Positions 47,028 to 56,485 of a stretch of 64,000 nt of DNA are shown here, in pieces; positions within the stretch are counted from its first letter, which is position 1; each line of letters opens with the position of its first letter. The DNA is taken from assembly GCF_003268775.1 (NCBI RefSeq), contig NZ_QLSU01000006.1, forward strand, positions 62,001 to 126,000, given 5' to 3'. Origin of the DNA: Paraburkholderia unamae. GTDB taxonomy: Bacteria; Pseudomonadota; Gammaproteobacteria; Burkholderiales; Burkholderiaceae. The notes under the pieces are model-generated. The model was not told the DNA's origin. It worked only from the letters and a program-made list of their open reading frames with translations, and did no database searches. The translations under genes and the position numbers were made by a program.

Positions 47028-48083
47028 ATGAACTTTATCGACGGATCGCTTTATCCAGAAAACCAGGAAAAACTGGTTATCACAGTCGCCCCTTATGGAC
47101 CTCAGTTTGAGGTCAGCGATTTCCCGGAAGACATTCCGGTGACGATGGAAGAGCAGATCCAGAAGGCAGTCGATTGCTACAACGCCGGTGCCACAGTGTT
47201 GCACCTGCACGTGCGCGAACTCGATGGCAAAGGCTCCAAGCGCTTGTCCAAGTTCAATGAATTGATCGCCGGCGTGCGCGAGGCAGTGCCGGACATGATC
47301 ATCCAGGTGGGTGGTTCCATTTCTTTTGCACCCGAGACGGAAGGCGATATCGCCAAGTGGCTCTCCGACGATACCCGCCACATGCTGGCCGAATTGACAC
47401 CCAGGCCGGACCAGGTGACCGTGGCCATCAATTCGAACCAGTTCAACATCATCGAGGCACTCTCCGAAGCGGATGTCGCGGGCACCTCGTTCGCCGACCC
47501 GGCGAAGCAAACCGCTTACAGGGAAATGACCATCCCCGCTGGCCCGGCATTTCTCGAAGAGCACATCAAACGCCTCACGGATAACGGCATTCAGATCCAG
47601 TTTCAGCTGGGTAACATCAATTCCCTGGAAACGGTTGAGCGCATGATGCGCCGCGGTGTCTGCAACGTGCCGTTGATCCTGACCTGGATCCCGATTGGTG
47701 GCGGTGCTGACTCCATGACCCCGTACAACATGACGAACTTCCTTAACGCCGTGCCGGACGGCGCCGTGCTGACCTTCGAAGCCCAGATGAACAACGTGTT
47801 GCCGCTCAACATGATTGCCATCGCGCTCGGCCAGCATGTGCGTTGCGGGATTGAAGACACAATCTGGACGCCAGATCGTTCGCGCAAGATGAGCAGCGTT
47901 GAGCAGGTCGAACAACTGGTGCGCTTTGCCAGGGAATGCGGCCGTCCGGTCGCCAATGCCAGGGAGGCTCGCGAGATCTACAGGATCGGCACTTTCTACA
48001 AGAATGCCGACGAAACGCTCGCCGCAAACGGTTTTGCGCCGAACCGCAAACCAGGCCAGAAGGGCTTCACGCGGCACGCCTGA
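47028..48083 (+). CDS. BKACE family (DUF849) beta-keto acid cleavage enzyme, divergent member
   Basis: A 351-residue TIM-barrel protein of the beta-keto acid cleavage enzyme family, which condenses a beta-keto acid with acetyl-CoA and splits it into acetoacetate and a new acyl-CoA. The zinc motif HLHVREL (His59, His61) and the late acidic motif RCGIEDTIW are in place. The N-terminal strand reads VITVAPYGPQFEVSD rather than the common CAVTGAIHTPS form seen in its neighbour, so substrate choice should differ. CAGGAGG sits 4 bases before the ATG. The second BKACE gene follows 189 bases later. Confidence 0.88.
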   Translation: MNFIDGSLYPENQEKLVITVAPYGPQFEVSDFPEDIPVTMEEQIQKAVDCYNAGATVLHLHVRELDGKGSKRLSKFNELIAGVREAVPDMIIQVGGSISFAPETEGDIAKWLSDDTRHMLAELTPRPDQVTVAINSNQFNIIEALSEADVAGTSFADPAKQTAYREMTIPAGPAFLEEHIKRLTDNGIQIQFQLGNINSLETVERMMRRGVCNVPLILTWIPIGGGADSMTPYNMTNFLNAVPDGAVLTFEAQMNNVLPLNMIAIALGQHVRCGIEDTIWTPDRSRKMSSVEQVEQLVRFARECGRPVANAREAREIYRIGTFYKNADETLAANGFAPNRKPGQKGFTRHA

Positions 48084-48272
48084 TTCTGCGAAGGTGGCCG
48101 GTGCGGAGCCGGCCGCCGGATGCATCAGGGCCCATCCCGCGCCGCATCCACTGAGTACCATTTTTCATGTGGCGGCCAGCGAGCAACAAGCATTGCATCC
48201 GCTGGCGACCGTGGCTGCCCGGCAGGGCTTCATTGACTTCCATCGTCGGCCATTTACCTTGTGAGTCTGTTT

Positions 48273-49205
48273 ATGAGTACCCCGAACAAAGTCATCATCA
48301 CCTGCGCTGTCACAGGCGCGATCCACACCCCGTCGATGTCCCCCTACCTGCCGGTGACGCCTGAAGAAACTGCCGATGCGGCAGTCGGGGCTTGTGAAGC
48401 GGGCGCTTCCATCATTCATCTTCACGCTCGGGATCCCCAAACGGGAAAACCTGATCAGCGTCCCGAAGCATTTGAACCGTTCCTCAAATCGATCCGCCAA
48501 CGCAGCCCGGCCATTATCAATCTCACGACGGGTGGCTCGCCCTACATGACGGTTCAGGAGCGCATGCTCCCTGCCAAGGTATTCAAACCGGAAATCGCGT
48601 CCATGAACATGGGAACGATGAACTTCGGCCTGTTCCCGATGTTGAACCGTTTCAAGGAATTCAGATATGAGTGGGAGCGGCCGTTCCTCGAAGGCAGCAA
48701 GGACCAGGTGTTCCGCAATACCTTTGGCGATCTGGAAACCGTGTTCGAGGAGCTTGGGCCCAACAACACACGCTATGAGTTCGAGTGCTACGACACCGCT
48801 CACCTCTACAACCTGGCGCACTTCGCACAGCGAGGTCTGATCAAGCCGCCATTCTTCATCCAGACCGTGTTCGGCATCCTGGGCGGTATCGGTACCCACC
48901 CCGACGACGTGATGCACATGAAGCGTACCGCCGACCGCCTGTTTGGTGACGCCTACCGTTGGTCTGTGCTGGGCGCTGGCGTAAACCAGATGAAAATCGC
49001 AGCGATGGCAGCTTCCATGGGGGGGCATGTGCGCGTAGGACTGGAAGACAGCTTGTGGCTTGGCAAAGGTCAATTGGCCAGGACCAACGCGGAGCAAGTG
49101 ACAAAAGTACGCCAGATTCTCGAAGGTCTGGGCCTTGAGGTGGCAACGCCAGACGAAGCGCGCGAAATCTTGCAACTCAAGGGTGCAGACCAGGTAGCGA
49201 TCTGA
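48273..49205 (+). CDS. BKACE family (DUF849) beta-keto acid cleavage enzyme, canonical-type member
   Basis: A 310-residue member with the typical opening VIITCAVTGAIHTPSMSPYL, zinc motif HLHARDPQTGKP (His49, His51) and late motif VRVGLEDSLW. These match the group typified by Kce (3-keto-5-aminohexanoate cleavage) and dehydrocarnitine-cleaving enzymes; the actual substrate is not fixed by sequence. The ATG at 48273 is preferred to the GTG at 48261. It is only distantly similar to the preceding gene, so the two are not simple duplicates and may act on different chain lengths or on one another's products. Confidence 0.88.
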   Translation: MSTPNKVIITCAVTGAIHTPSMSPYLPVTPEETADAAVGACEAGASIIHLHARDPQTGKPDQRPEAFEPFLKSIRQRSPAIINLTTGGSPYMTVQERMLPAKVFKPEIASMNMGTMNFGLFPMLNRFKEFRYEWERPFLEGSKDQVFRNTFGDLETVFEELGPNNTRYEFECYDTAHLYNLAHFAQRGLIKPPFFIQTVFGILGGIGTHPDDVMHMKRTADRLFGDAYRWSVLGAGVNQMKIAAMAASMGGHVRVGLEDSLWLGKGQLARTNAEQVTKVRQILEGLGLEVATPDEAREILQLKGADQVAI

Positions 49206-49592
49206 CACCCGCGTATCGTGTGCAGTTGCAGGTCGCGCACCATCGATTCGAGCGCTTTGCGCATCGCTGGCGCCTTCGGGCGCAGGCTATCGATTTAGTG
49301 GGTCAGGGCGGCGCCTCGCAGCATGGACGGCATAGTGCTTACCCGAGGTGTCCCAAAAACGAAACCGAATGTCACAAAAAAACAAACCAGACATTACCTG
49401 ATCTTCGATACTACGTTCCATGCCTTTCGGCACCTTCGACGAGTCCAGCGTCAACACAAGCAAGGATCACGCATGAAATCTCTGGACGATTCTGCGTGAC
49501 AGATGCGGTAACGGGCCGCCCACTGCGGCGGGCCGGCATACGTTGAGCACGGAAGCGCTTTCGACGTAAAAGCTTCCTCCCTGGAGACACTC
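49206..49592. other. 387-bp region with decayed AraC copy and MFS promoter
   Basis: Contains the regulator remnant described separately and, to its right (49405-49592), the presumed promoter of the MFS transporter gene with a GGAGACACTC leader. Confidence 0.55.
49214..49333 (-). pseudogene. Decayed copy of the AraC-type regulator gene
   Basis: Two blocks match the intact AraC gene at 45881-46897. The 5' end reads MPSMLRGAALTH then a stop (intact: MSYMLRSTALTN), and about 26 bases later come bases matching the region encoding RKALESMVRYLHLQ. Some 230 bases between the blocks, and everything after, are gone. The match continues upstream of the start to about 49400, including the TTACCC leader and a TGTCACAAAAAA element. 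The layout shows a duplicated regulator-promoter unit in which the regulator was then deleted. Confidence 0.8.
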
Positions 49593-50939
49593 ATGAATTT
49601 ACTCCCCGGCACACAGCCGGACGGTGCTGGCGACGACTACCTTGTCAGTCGTCCGCATGCATGGTTCGCGTTTGCAATGACGTTTGCCCTGATGCTCTTC
49701 GATTACATCGACCGTCAGGTGATCGTATCGCTGTTTCCGCACCTGAAACTTGCCTGGAACCTGTCGGACAAGCAGCTGGGCGCGCTGGTCTCGGTTATCT
49801 CGATCGTCGTCGCGGCAGGTGGCATTCCCGTGGCGCTGTGGGCGGACCGCTTCAGCCGTGTGAAGAGCATCTTCGTGATGGCCGCGCTGTGGAGCGTCGC
49901 ATCGATCTCGTGCATGTTCGTGCGCAACTACGGCCAGATGTTCGCCGCGCGCGCACTCGTTGGCGTGGGCGAGACCGGCTACGGTTCAGTCGGCGGGGCC
50001 TTGATCGTGAGCCTCTTTCCGAAGCGTCTGCGCGCGACCTTGCTCGGCGCTTTCCTCGCAGCTGCCTCGATCGGCTCTGTGCTTGGCGTCGTTCTCGGCG
50101 GTGTCATTGCGGCACACTGGGGCTGGCGTGCGGCCTTTGGCGTCGTTGGCATACCTGGGCTTGTGCTGGCCTTCCTTTACCTGCTCGTGCCGGACTACAA
50201 GACCGTCGCGCTGGCACCGAGCGCGGGTCATGCTCCGCAGACCGCGCGGACGTTCACGAAGCAGCTCCTGAACGTGCTGGGAAGCTCTCCGGCAATGTGG
50301 TGGACATGCCTTGGCGCCGCCCTCCAGCTGATCGTGGTTTCCACCATCTGGTCCTGGCTGCCGAGCTATTTCGTTCGCTACCATGACGCCCGGCCGGATC
50401 AGGCTGCCATTCACGCGGCGGCGATCGTGCTGTGCGGGGCTGCTGGATCAGTGGTATGGGGCTTCGTAGCTGACCGCCTTGCCGTACGCCGGCCACGCCA
50501 TAGCCTCAATATGATGGCAGTCCTCACTGTCTTCACGACGCTGGTTCTTGCCGCCGTTTTCGCCGGAGTGGTTCCGGCTCGCTGGGAAACCGCAGCCATC
50601 GCGCTCGGAGGGTTCCTGATGACGTGCACGATGGCGCCCGCCGCAAGCGTCGTCTTCAACGTGATTCATCCGGGCGTGCGTTCCACCGGGGCTGCGGTTC
50701 TCTCGCTGTTCCAGAACCTCTTCGGCCTCGCGGTGGGACCGTTCGTGGCCGGCGTGCTGTCCGACGCCTGCGGACTGAAGGGCGCGCTCGCCATCATGCC
50801 GGCGTTCGGGCTGCTCGCGATGGTGTGCTTTCTGTTCGCCCGACGTACCTACGAAGCCGAAGTGGCGGCCATGTCGACAGGTGTTCAACTGGACGCCGGA
50901 TCCGCACCGGCCGGCGCGAATACTGCGCTCTCTGCTTAA
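49593..50939 (+). CDS. MFS transporter
   Basis: A 448-residue major-facilitator protein with about 12 membrane segments. The start (FALMLFDYIDRQVIVSLFPH) and the loop WADRFSRVKS after the second pair of helices are typical of sugar-acid and organic-anion carriers of the spinster/hexuronate type. It should import the substrate of the catabolic genes that follow. GGAGACACTC precedes the ATG. It is the first gene of a rightward set and sits behind the decayed regulator copy. Confidence 0.9.
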   Translation: MNLLPGTQPDGAGDDYLVSRPHAWFAFAMTFALMLFDYIDRQVIVSLFPHLKLAWNLSDKQLGALVSVISIVVAAGGIPVALWADRFSRVKSIFVMAALWSVASISCMFVRNYGQMFAARALVGVGETGYGSVGGALIVSLFPKRLRATLLGAFLAAASIGSVLGVVLGGVIAAHWGWRAAFGVVGIPGLVLAFLYLLVPDYKTVALAPSAGHAPQTARTFTKQLLNVLGSSPAMWWTCLGAALQLIVVSTIWSWLPSYFVRYHDARPDQAAIHAAAIVLCGAAGSVVWGFVADRLAVRRPRHSLNMMAVLTVFTTLVLAAVFAGVVPARWETAAIALGGFLMTCTMAPAASVVFNVIHPGVRSTGAAVLSLFQNLFGLAVGPFVAGVLSDACGLKGALAIMPAFGLLAMVCFLFARRTYEAEVAAMSTGVQLDAGSAPAGANTALSA

Positions 50940-51094
50940 GCGCCGTATTGACGCCAGAATTGACCACCATCGTCCGCGGAGCGCATCAAGGTCGCGCTGT
51001 CGGCTCGCGGCGAAAAGCATCCGGCGCGGGCGCAGCAGAAGGCTGCGCGACCCGCACCGGCACATTCAGACATCAGGTAATACAGGAGCATCAC

Positions 51095-52075
51095 ATGGCA
51101 AAGTCAATCCGCTTTTATGAAACCGGGAGCCCCGAGGTTTTGCGTTACGAAGATAGCCAGGTGGGAGAGCCCGGGCCCGGGCAGGTGCGCCTGCGCCACG
51201 AGGCTGTCGGGCTGAATTTCGCCGACATCTACTTCCGCACCGGCCTGTATCCGGCGGCGTTGCCCTCCGGCATCGGCACCGAAGCCGCGGGCGTGGTCGA
51301 GGCAGTGGGCCCGGACGTCACCAGCGTCGCCGTGGGCCAGCGCGTGACATACACGGGCGCGTACAACACGCTCGGCGCGTACACGACAGAACGTCTCATC
51401 GACGCGGCGCCGCTCATCAAGCTGCCTGAGGCGATCAGCTGCGAAACCGCTGCCGGCATGACGATGCGTGGCCTGACTGCCTCGTACCTGATGCGCCGCA
51501 TCTACGCGTTCAAGCGCGGCGACACCATCCTGCTGCATGCAGCGGCGGGCGGCGTGGGGCTGATCGTGTCGCAATGGGCGAAGCTGCTCGGCCTGACCGT
51601 GATCGGCACGGTGTCGAGCGAGGCCAAGGCTGAAGTCGCGCGTGCGCATGGCTGCGACTACACCATCAACTACAGCCAGGAAGACGTCGCGAAGCGCGTT
51701 CGCGAGCTGACCGGTGGGACAGGTGTCAACGTGGTCGTCGACAGCGTGGGCAAGGACACCTTCGAGGCCTCGCTCGACTCGCTCAAGCGCCGCGGCCTGC
51801 TGGTCTGCGTGGGGACCGCGTCGGGGCCGATTCCGCCGTTCAACCCGCACATTCTGGCGCTCAAGGGCTCGCTCTTCGTGACGCGGCCCGCGCTGGCCGA
51901 TTACATCGCCGACCCTGCGGAGCGCGCGGAACTCGCCGACGAGCTGTTCGGCCACGTTGCGGCAGGCCGGATCAAGATCGGGATCAACCAGCGCTATGCC
52001 CTCGAAGACGCTGCCCAGGCGCACCGCGATCTCGAATCCCGCAAGACGACCGGGTCCTCGGTCTTCGTGATCTGA
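51095..52075 (+). CDS. NADPH:quinone oxidoreductase (QOR-type MDR)
   Basis: A 326-residue medium-chain dehydrogenase/reductase of the quinone oxidoreductase type. It has the nucleotide-binding motif HAAAGGVGLIVSQWAKLLG and the QOR opening LNFADIYFRTGLYP, and lacks the zinc Cys/His set of alcohol dehydrogenases. It should reduce an enone or quinone with NADPH. The ATG at 51095 has CAGGAGC upstream. The dioxygenase gene follows after 22 bases. Confidence 0.9.
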   Translation: MAKSIRFYETGSPEVLRYEDSQVGEPGPGQVRLRHEAVGLNFADIYFRTGLYPAALPSGIGTEAAGVVEAVGPDVTSVAVGQRVTYTGAYNTLGAYTTERLIDAAPLIKLPEAISCETAAGMTMRGLTASYLMRRIYAFKRGDTILLHAAAGGVGLIVSQWAKLLGLTVIGTVSSEAKAEVARAHGCDYTINYSQEDVAKRVRELTGGTGVNVVVDSVGKDTFEASLDSLKRRGLLVCVGTASGPIPPFNPHILALKGSLFVTRPALADYIADPAERAELADELFGHVAAGRIKIGINQRYALEDAAQAHRDLESRKTTGSSVFVI

Positions 52076-52097
52076 CGTTTTCAGGAATGGCAATATC

Positions 52098-52946
52098 ATG
52101 CGTATCGAACAACTGACCCACGCGCTCGGCGCGGAGCTGACAGGTGTCAATCTGGCCGACGCCGTCCACGACGAAGGATTGTTTGTCGAGATTCGCGCGG
52201 CACTGTTGCAGCACCGCGTGCTGTTTCTGCGCGACCAGGAAATCAGCCGCGCGGAGCACGTCGCGTTCGCGCGGCGCTTTGGCGAACTCGAAGATCATCC
52301 CGTTGCCAGCAGCGACCCCGAGCACCCGGGCCTCGTGAGAATCTACCGCACGCCGGAACAGCCGAACGACCGCTACGAGAATGCGTGGCACTCCGACGCC
52401 ACCTGGCGCGAAGCGCCGCCGTTCGGCGCCGTGCTGCGTTGCGTGGACTGTCCGCCGGTGGGCGGCGACACCATGTGGGCGAACATGGTGCTTGCCTACG
52501 AGAAACTCCCGGCGCATGTGAAGGACGAAATCGCTGACCTGCGTGCGCGCCACAGCATCGAAGCCACGTTTGGCGCGAACATGCCCATCGAGAAGCGGCT
52601 CGCGCTGAAGGCACAGTACCCGGATGCGGAGCACCCGGTGGTGCGCACGCACCCGGAAACCGGCGAAAAGATCCTCTACGTCAACGTCTTCACGACGCAC
52701 TTCACCAATTTCCATACGCCGGAGCGGGTGCGCTATGGCCAGGACGCCAATCCGGGGGGCGCTGACCTGCTGCGTTATCTGGTTAGCCAGGCCTTTATTC
52801 CGGAGTACCAGGTGCGCTGGCGCTGGAAGCCCAGAAGCATCGCGATCTGGGACAACACCCCGACTCAGCACTATGCCGTGATGGACTACCCGCCGAGCCA
52901 CCGCAAGATGGAGCGCGCCGGGATCATCGGCGGCAAGCCCTACTGA
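52098..52946 (+). CDS. TauD/TfdA family Fe(II)/2-oxoglutarate dioxygenase
   Basis: A 282-residue dioxygenase with the HxD of the iron facial triad in WHSDATW (His98, Asp100) and the distal His in NTPTQHYAVMD (His258). Arg residues in the following PPSHRKMERAGI fit 2-oxoglutarate binding. Relatives oxidise taurine, phenoxyacetates and similar substrates, often cleaving a C-S or C-O bond by hydroxylation. The ATG follows GGAATGGCAATATC. Its position between QOR and a Rieske protein and near an acyl-CoA ligase suggests an early oxidative step of a catabolic route. Confidence 0.9.
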   Translation: MRIEQLTHALGAELTGVNLADAVHDEGLFVEIRAALLQHRVLFLRDQEISRAEHVAFARRFGELEDHPVASSDPEHPGLVRIYRTPEQPNDRYENAWHSDATWREAPPFGAVLRCVDCPPVGGDTMWANMVLAYEKLPAHVKDEIADLRARHSIEATFGANMPIEKRLALKAQYPDAEHPVVRTHPETGEKILYVNVFTTHFTNFHTPERVRYGQDANPGGADLLRYLVSQAFIPEYQVRWRWKPRSIAIWDNTPTQHYAVMDYPPSHRKMERAGIIGGKPY

Positions 52947-52982
52947 TTGCCCCTCTGAATTTTTCGTTAGAACCTGTCAATC

Positions 52983-53291
52983 ATGTCACGTCAGATACCG
53001 GTCGCATCAGTCGACGAATTAACCCCCGGGCAACGCAAGCTTGCCTTCGTCGACGGCCGCAGCGTTGTCCTCTTCAACATCGAGGGAAACGTCATTGCCA
53101 TCGAGAACTCGTGCCCGCATAACGGCGCGTCACTCGCCAATGGCCAGCTCGACGGACATGTTCTGCGTTGTCCGGCGCATGGACTGCGTTTCGATCTGCA
53201 CGCCTGCTCCGAACCGGATGCCCCAGGCTTATGTCCCGCGCGTCTGGAGGTAAATGAGCGTGATGGAAACTTCGAACTACTAAGCGATTGA
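52983..53291 (+). CDS. Rieske-type [2Fe-2S] ferredoxin
   Basis: A 102-residue protein with one Rieske cluster site, CPH (Cys44, His46) and CPAH (Cys63, His66), 16 residues between. Size and motifs fit a stand-alone ferredoxin of oxygenase systems or the small NirD-like group. No terminal oxygenase and no reductase gene is next to it, so its electron donor and acceptor are not evident. The end EVNERDGNFELLSD is slightly different from most Rieske ferredoxins. It lies 36 bases after the TauD-type gene. Confidence 0.9.
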   Translation: MSRQIPVASVDELTPGQRKLAFVDGRSVVLFNIEGNVIAIENSCPHNGASLANGQLDGHVLRCPAHGLRFDLHACSEPDAPGLCPARLEVNERDGNFELLSD

Positions 53292-53440
53292 CAAGCGGAC
53301 CCGCAATCAGAACAGAACGGTTCGACTCATAGTTTTACCGATAGAAGACGCAGGACGAGCAACGTGGACGGCCTCGACGGCGGCACCCCAACTCATCCCA
53401 CCTTGAACAGCAATATCCGCCTCCCGCTGAGGAAACACGC

Positions 53441-55093
53441 ATGCACGCAACCGAAACCCTCATCACGCCGACGCCCTCGGCCTATTCATATCCGCTGCTG
53501 GTCAAGCAACTGCTGCTCAATTCGCTGAGCCAGTATGGGGAGCAGGAAATCGTCTATCGAGGCGAGCTGCGGTACAGCTTCCGCGAATTCAGCCAACGGC
53601 TCGGCCGGCTCGCCAACGCCCTGAGCGCGCTCGGCGTTCGCCACGGCACGACAGTCGCGGTCATGGACTGGGACAGCCATCGCTACCTGGAAAGCTACTT
53701 CGGCATTCCGATGATGGGCGCGACGCTGTTCACGGTGAACGTGCGTTTGTCGCAGCAGCAGATTCTTTACACGCTGAACGACTCGCGGGCCGAAGTGGTA
53801 CTGGTCCACGCTGATTTCGTTCCGATGCTCGAAGAGATCCGGGCCGAACTTCCGTCGGTTCGTCACGTGGTCGTGCTCGCGGACGGCGAGCCCGTGCCAC
53901 AAACTGGTATGGCGGTAGCGGGGGAATATGAGGCACTGCTGGCCGGCGCGGCGCCCGAGTTTGAGTTTCGGGACTTCGACGAGAACACCCGTGCGGCGAT
54001 GTTCTATACGACTGGCACGACCGGCGATCCGAAAGGCGTGACGTACAGCCACCGCAACCTGGTCCTGCACGCGATGGCGACAGCCATGAGCCTGTGCGCG
54101 CAGCGCGACGGGCAGCGGTTGCACCGGGAAGACGTCTACATGCCGATCACGCCCATGTTCCATGTGATGGCCTGGGGCATGCCCTACATCGCCGTGATGC
54201 TCGGTCTCAAGACGGTTCTGCCGGGGCGCTATATCGCGGAGCGGCTGCTGGAACTGGGCGAGAAGGAGCACGTCACGTTCTCCCACTGCGTGCCGACGGT
54301 GCTGCAAATGCTGCTACAGGCCTCGCGCAGCGCGGGCAAGAGCTTGTCGGGATGGACGTTCATCATCGGTGGGTCGGCGTTTTCGCCTGCGCTTTGCAAC
54401 GCGGCCCTGGAACTGGGCGCCGATGTGTTCTCTGGTTACGGCATGTCGGAGACCGGCCCGATCGTGGCGCTGGCGCAGTTGCCTCCGGGGTACAAGCCCG
54501 CGAACCATGAGGAAGAGGTGCGCCTGCGGTGCTCCACCGGGCGCCCGGTGGCCATGGTCGATTTTCGTGTGGTTGACGGGAGCATGAAGGACGCGGAGCG
54601 CGACGCGAAGTCCCACGGCGAAATCGTGCTGCGCGCGCCGTTTCTGACGATGAGCTACGCCAACAAGCCGGAGGCGTCGGAGCAGCTATGGGAAGGGGGC
54701 TACCTCCATACGCAGGATATCGCCGTGATGGGGCCGGACGGTTTCGTGCAGATCGTCGATCGCATGAAGGACGTCATCAAGACCGGTGGCGAATGGGTCT
54801 CGTCGATCGAGCTGGAGCGACTGATTGCCGAGGTGGCGGGCGTGCAGGAGTGCGCGGTAGTGGGCGTACCGGATGTGAAATGGGGCGAACGGCCTGTCGC
54901 GCTCATCGTGCGCAAACCTGACGCTGGCGTTACCTCCCAGAGTGTTCGCGACCACTTGATGACGCACGCACACGCGAATCGCATCAGCCGCTATGCGGTG
55001 CCTGACGTCGGGCGCATTGCCTTCGTCGAGGAAATCCCGAAAACGAGCGTCGGCAAGATCGACAAGAAGCGCATTCGCGCCTGGATTGACTGA
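53441..55093 (+). CDS. Acyl-CoA ligase (AMP-binding, medium/long chain fatty-acid type)
   Basis: A 550-residue adenylate-forming enzyme. The P-loop-like motif FYTTGTTGDPKGVTYSHRN begins near residue 188, the A5 motif is SGYGMSETGP, the hinge region DRMKDVIKTGGEWVSS and the catalytic-Lys end motif PKTSVGKIDKKRIR. Close relatives activate medium- or long-chain fatty acids or alkyl acids as CoA thioesters. The gene follows the Rieske gene by 149 bases and probably activates the acid produced or imported by this island for BKACE or beta-oxidation steps. Confidence 0.92.
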   Translation: MHATETLITPTPSAYSYPLLVKQLLLNSLSQYGEQEIVYRGELRYSFREFSQRLGRLANALSALGVRHGTTVAVMDWDSHRYLESYFGIPMMGATLFTVNVRLSQQQILYTLNDSRAEVVLVHADFVPMLEEIRAELPSVRHVVVLADGEPVPQTGMAVAGEYEALLAGAAPEFEFRDFDENTRAAMFYTTGTTGDPKGVTYSHRNLVLHAMATAMSLCAQRDGQRLHREDVYMPITPMFHVMAWGMPYIAVMLGLKTVLPGRYIAERLLELGEKEHVTFSHCVPTVLQMLLQASRSAGKSLSGWTFIIGGSAFSPALCNAALELGADVFSGYGMSETGPIVALAQLPPGYKPANHEEEVRLRCSTGRPVAMVDFRVVDGSMKDAERDAKSHGEIVLRAPFLTMSYANKPEASEQLWEGGYLHTQDIAVMGPDGFVQIVDRMKDVIKTGGEWVSSIELERLIAEVAGVQECAVVGVPDVKWGERPVALIVRKPDAGVTSQSVRDHLMTHAHANRISRYAVPDVGRIAFVEEIPKTSVGKIDKKRIRAWID

Positions 55094-55162
55094 GCACTGA
55101 ATTTCAGATCACACCGCGCGACATCGGATCGCCGCAAACAACCCAAACCAGTTGGAGACAAC

Positions 55163-56362
55163 ATGAAAGTCAAACTCGCCGCCGTTGCGGCGCTGGCTGC
55201 GTTCGCCGGTACGGCGCAAGCACAATCGTCAGTCACGCTCTATGGCGCGCTCGACTCCGGTCTGCTCTACCAGAGCACGTCGGCGGCGTACTCGGCGGCG
55301 CCGTTTTTGCCGAACACCAAACTGAACGGCAACGCGGGCCATGTGGTTCAGCTCAAGGACGGCGGCATCTATTCGAGCATCTTCGGCATGAAGGGCTCTG
55401 AAGACCTTGGTGGCGGATACGCCGCCAACTTCAAGCTCCAGGGAGCATTCAACAGCTCCAACGGCCAGCCGGGCAAGTCCGGCACGCCGACTGCAAGCTC
55501 GGTTTTCACCCAGGTCACGACCGTTGGTGTGTCAGGCCCGTTCGGCAAGATCGACTTCGGCCGCCAGTTCGCGCCGATGGCCTACGCGATGGCCGAGACG
55601 GATGTGCGTAATGCGCAGTATTTCGGCAGCGTGCTCACCGCCTGGCTGACCATGAACACGATGTCGGGCTGGACGGGAAGCAACTCGAATGCCCAGATTG
55701 GCGCACTGTATGACGACAATGCAATCGTCTACAGCTCTCCGTCGTTCTACGGTGTGTCCGCTGCACTCGAGTACGCGCCCGGCGGCGTCCCGGGCCAGGC
55801 CCAGGGTGGCACGCGCGAATCGGCAGTGCTCAAGTATTCGGGCTTTGGTCTGAACGCGGATGCCGTCTACTACAACGGGCACGACGCCAATCCGTTCTCA
55901 TACGCGGCTTCAGCTGCGAACCTGCCGAACGGCATTCCTGCAACGGGCCTGAACAACAACCGCTTCGTGTACTTCGGCGCGAAATACACGTGGCACGGCA
56001 TTTCGGTCTCGGGTTCGTTCAGCAACGGGCGCAATCCGGCCAACACGAACGGGGTGCCGAAGGCCTTTGTTGTCTCGGGTGATTTCGATATGTGGACGGG
56101 CGGTCTTGGCTACCGCTTCTCTCCTGCGCTCAACTTCACCTCGGGCGTCTACTACATCAAGGACAACAAGAACAACCAGAACCAGTCGACCGCCTACGCA
56201 ATCGGCGGCGACTACAGCCTGTCGAAGCGCACGCTGGTTTATGCCCAGGCCGGCTACGTGTCCAACCGCGGCCAGATGAACCAGGAACTCATTTATGGGA
56301 CGCCTGTTGCTCCAGGTAAAAACACCACGGCTGTCAGCATCGGCATGCGCCATACCTTCTAG
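55163..56362 (+). CDS. Gram-negative trimeric porin
   Basis: A 399-residue outer-membrane porin of the Burkholderia type with a signal peptide (MKVKLAAVAALAAFAGTAQA), first strand SSVTLYGALDSGLLY, the eyelet-like motif FGMKGSEDLGGGYAANFKLQ, and the terminal Phe (SIGMRHTF) needed for assembly. It is 69 bases after the ligase gene, so it likely lets the substrate of the island enter the periplasm. The fragment at 25551-25772 shows the same terminal region. Confidence 0.95.
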   Translation: MKVKLAAVAALAAFAGTAQAQSSVTLYGALDSGLLYQSTSAAYSAAPFLPNTKLNGNAGHVVQLKDGGIYSSIFGMKGSEDLGGGYAANFKLQGAFNSSNGQPGKSGTPTASSVFTQVTTVGVSGPFGKIDFGRQFAPMAYAMAETDVRNAQYFGSVLTAWLTMNTMSGWTGSNSNAQIGALYDDNAIVYSSPSFYGVSAALEYAPGGVPGQAQGGTRESAVLKYSGFGLNADAVYYNGHDANPFSYAASAANLPNGIPATGLNNNRFVYFGAKYTWHGISVSGSFSNGRNPANTNGVPKAFVVSGDFDMWTGGLGYRFSPALNFTSGVYYIKDNKNNQNQSTAYAIGGDYSLSKRTLVYAQAGYVSNRGQMNQELIYGTPVAPGKNTTAVSIGMRHTF

Positions 56363-56485
56363 GTCGCCTCCACGATTGGCCAGTTCCGCACTGACTACCG
56401 TGGCGCAGTCTGCCGACCAGCCCGTAGCTGGTGTTGACATGGCTCTGCTATTTCTGCGTTACCGCAACAACCACAGGAGCATGGA

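Noticed and set aside
46953..49208. Two long minus-strand frames opposite the BKACE genes
   Set aside because: Antisense shadows of genes with HLH zinc motifs.
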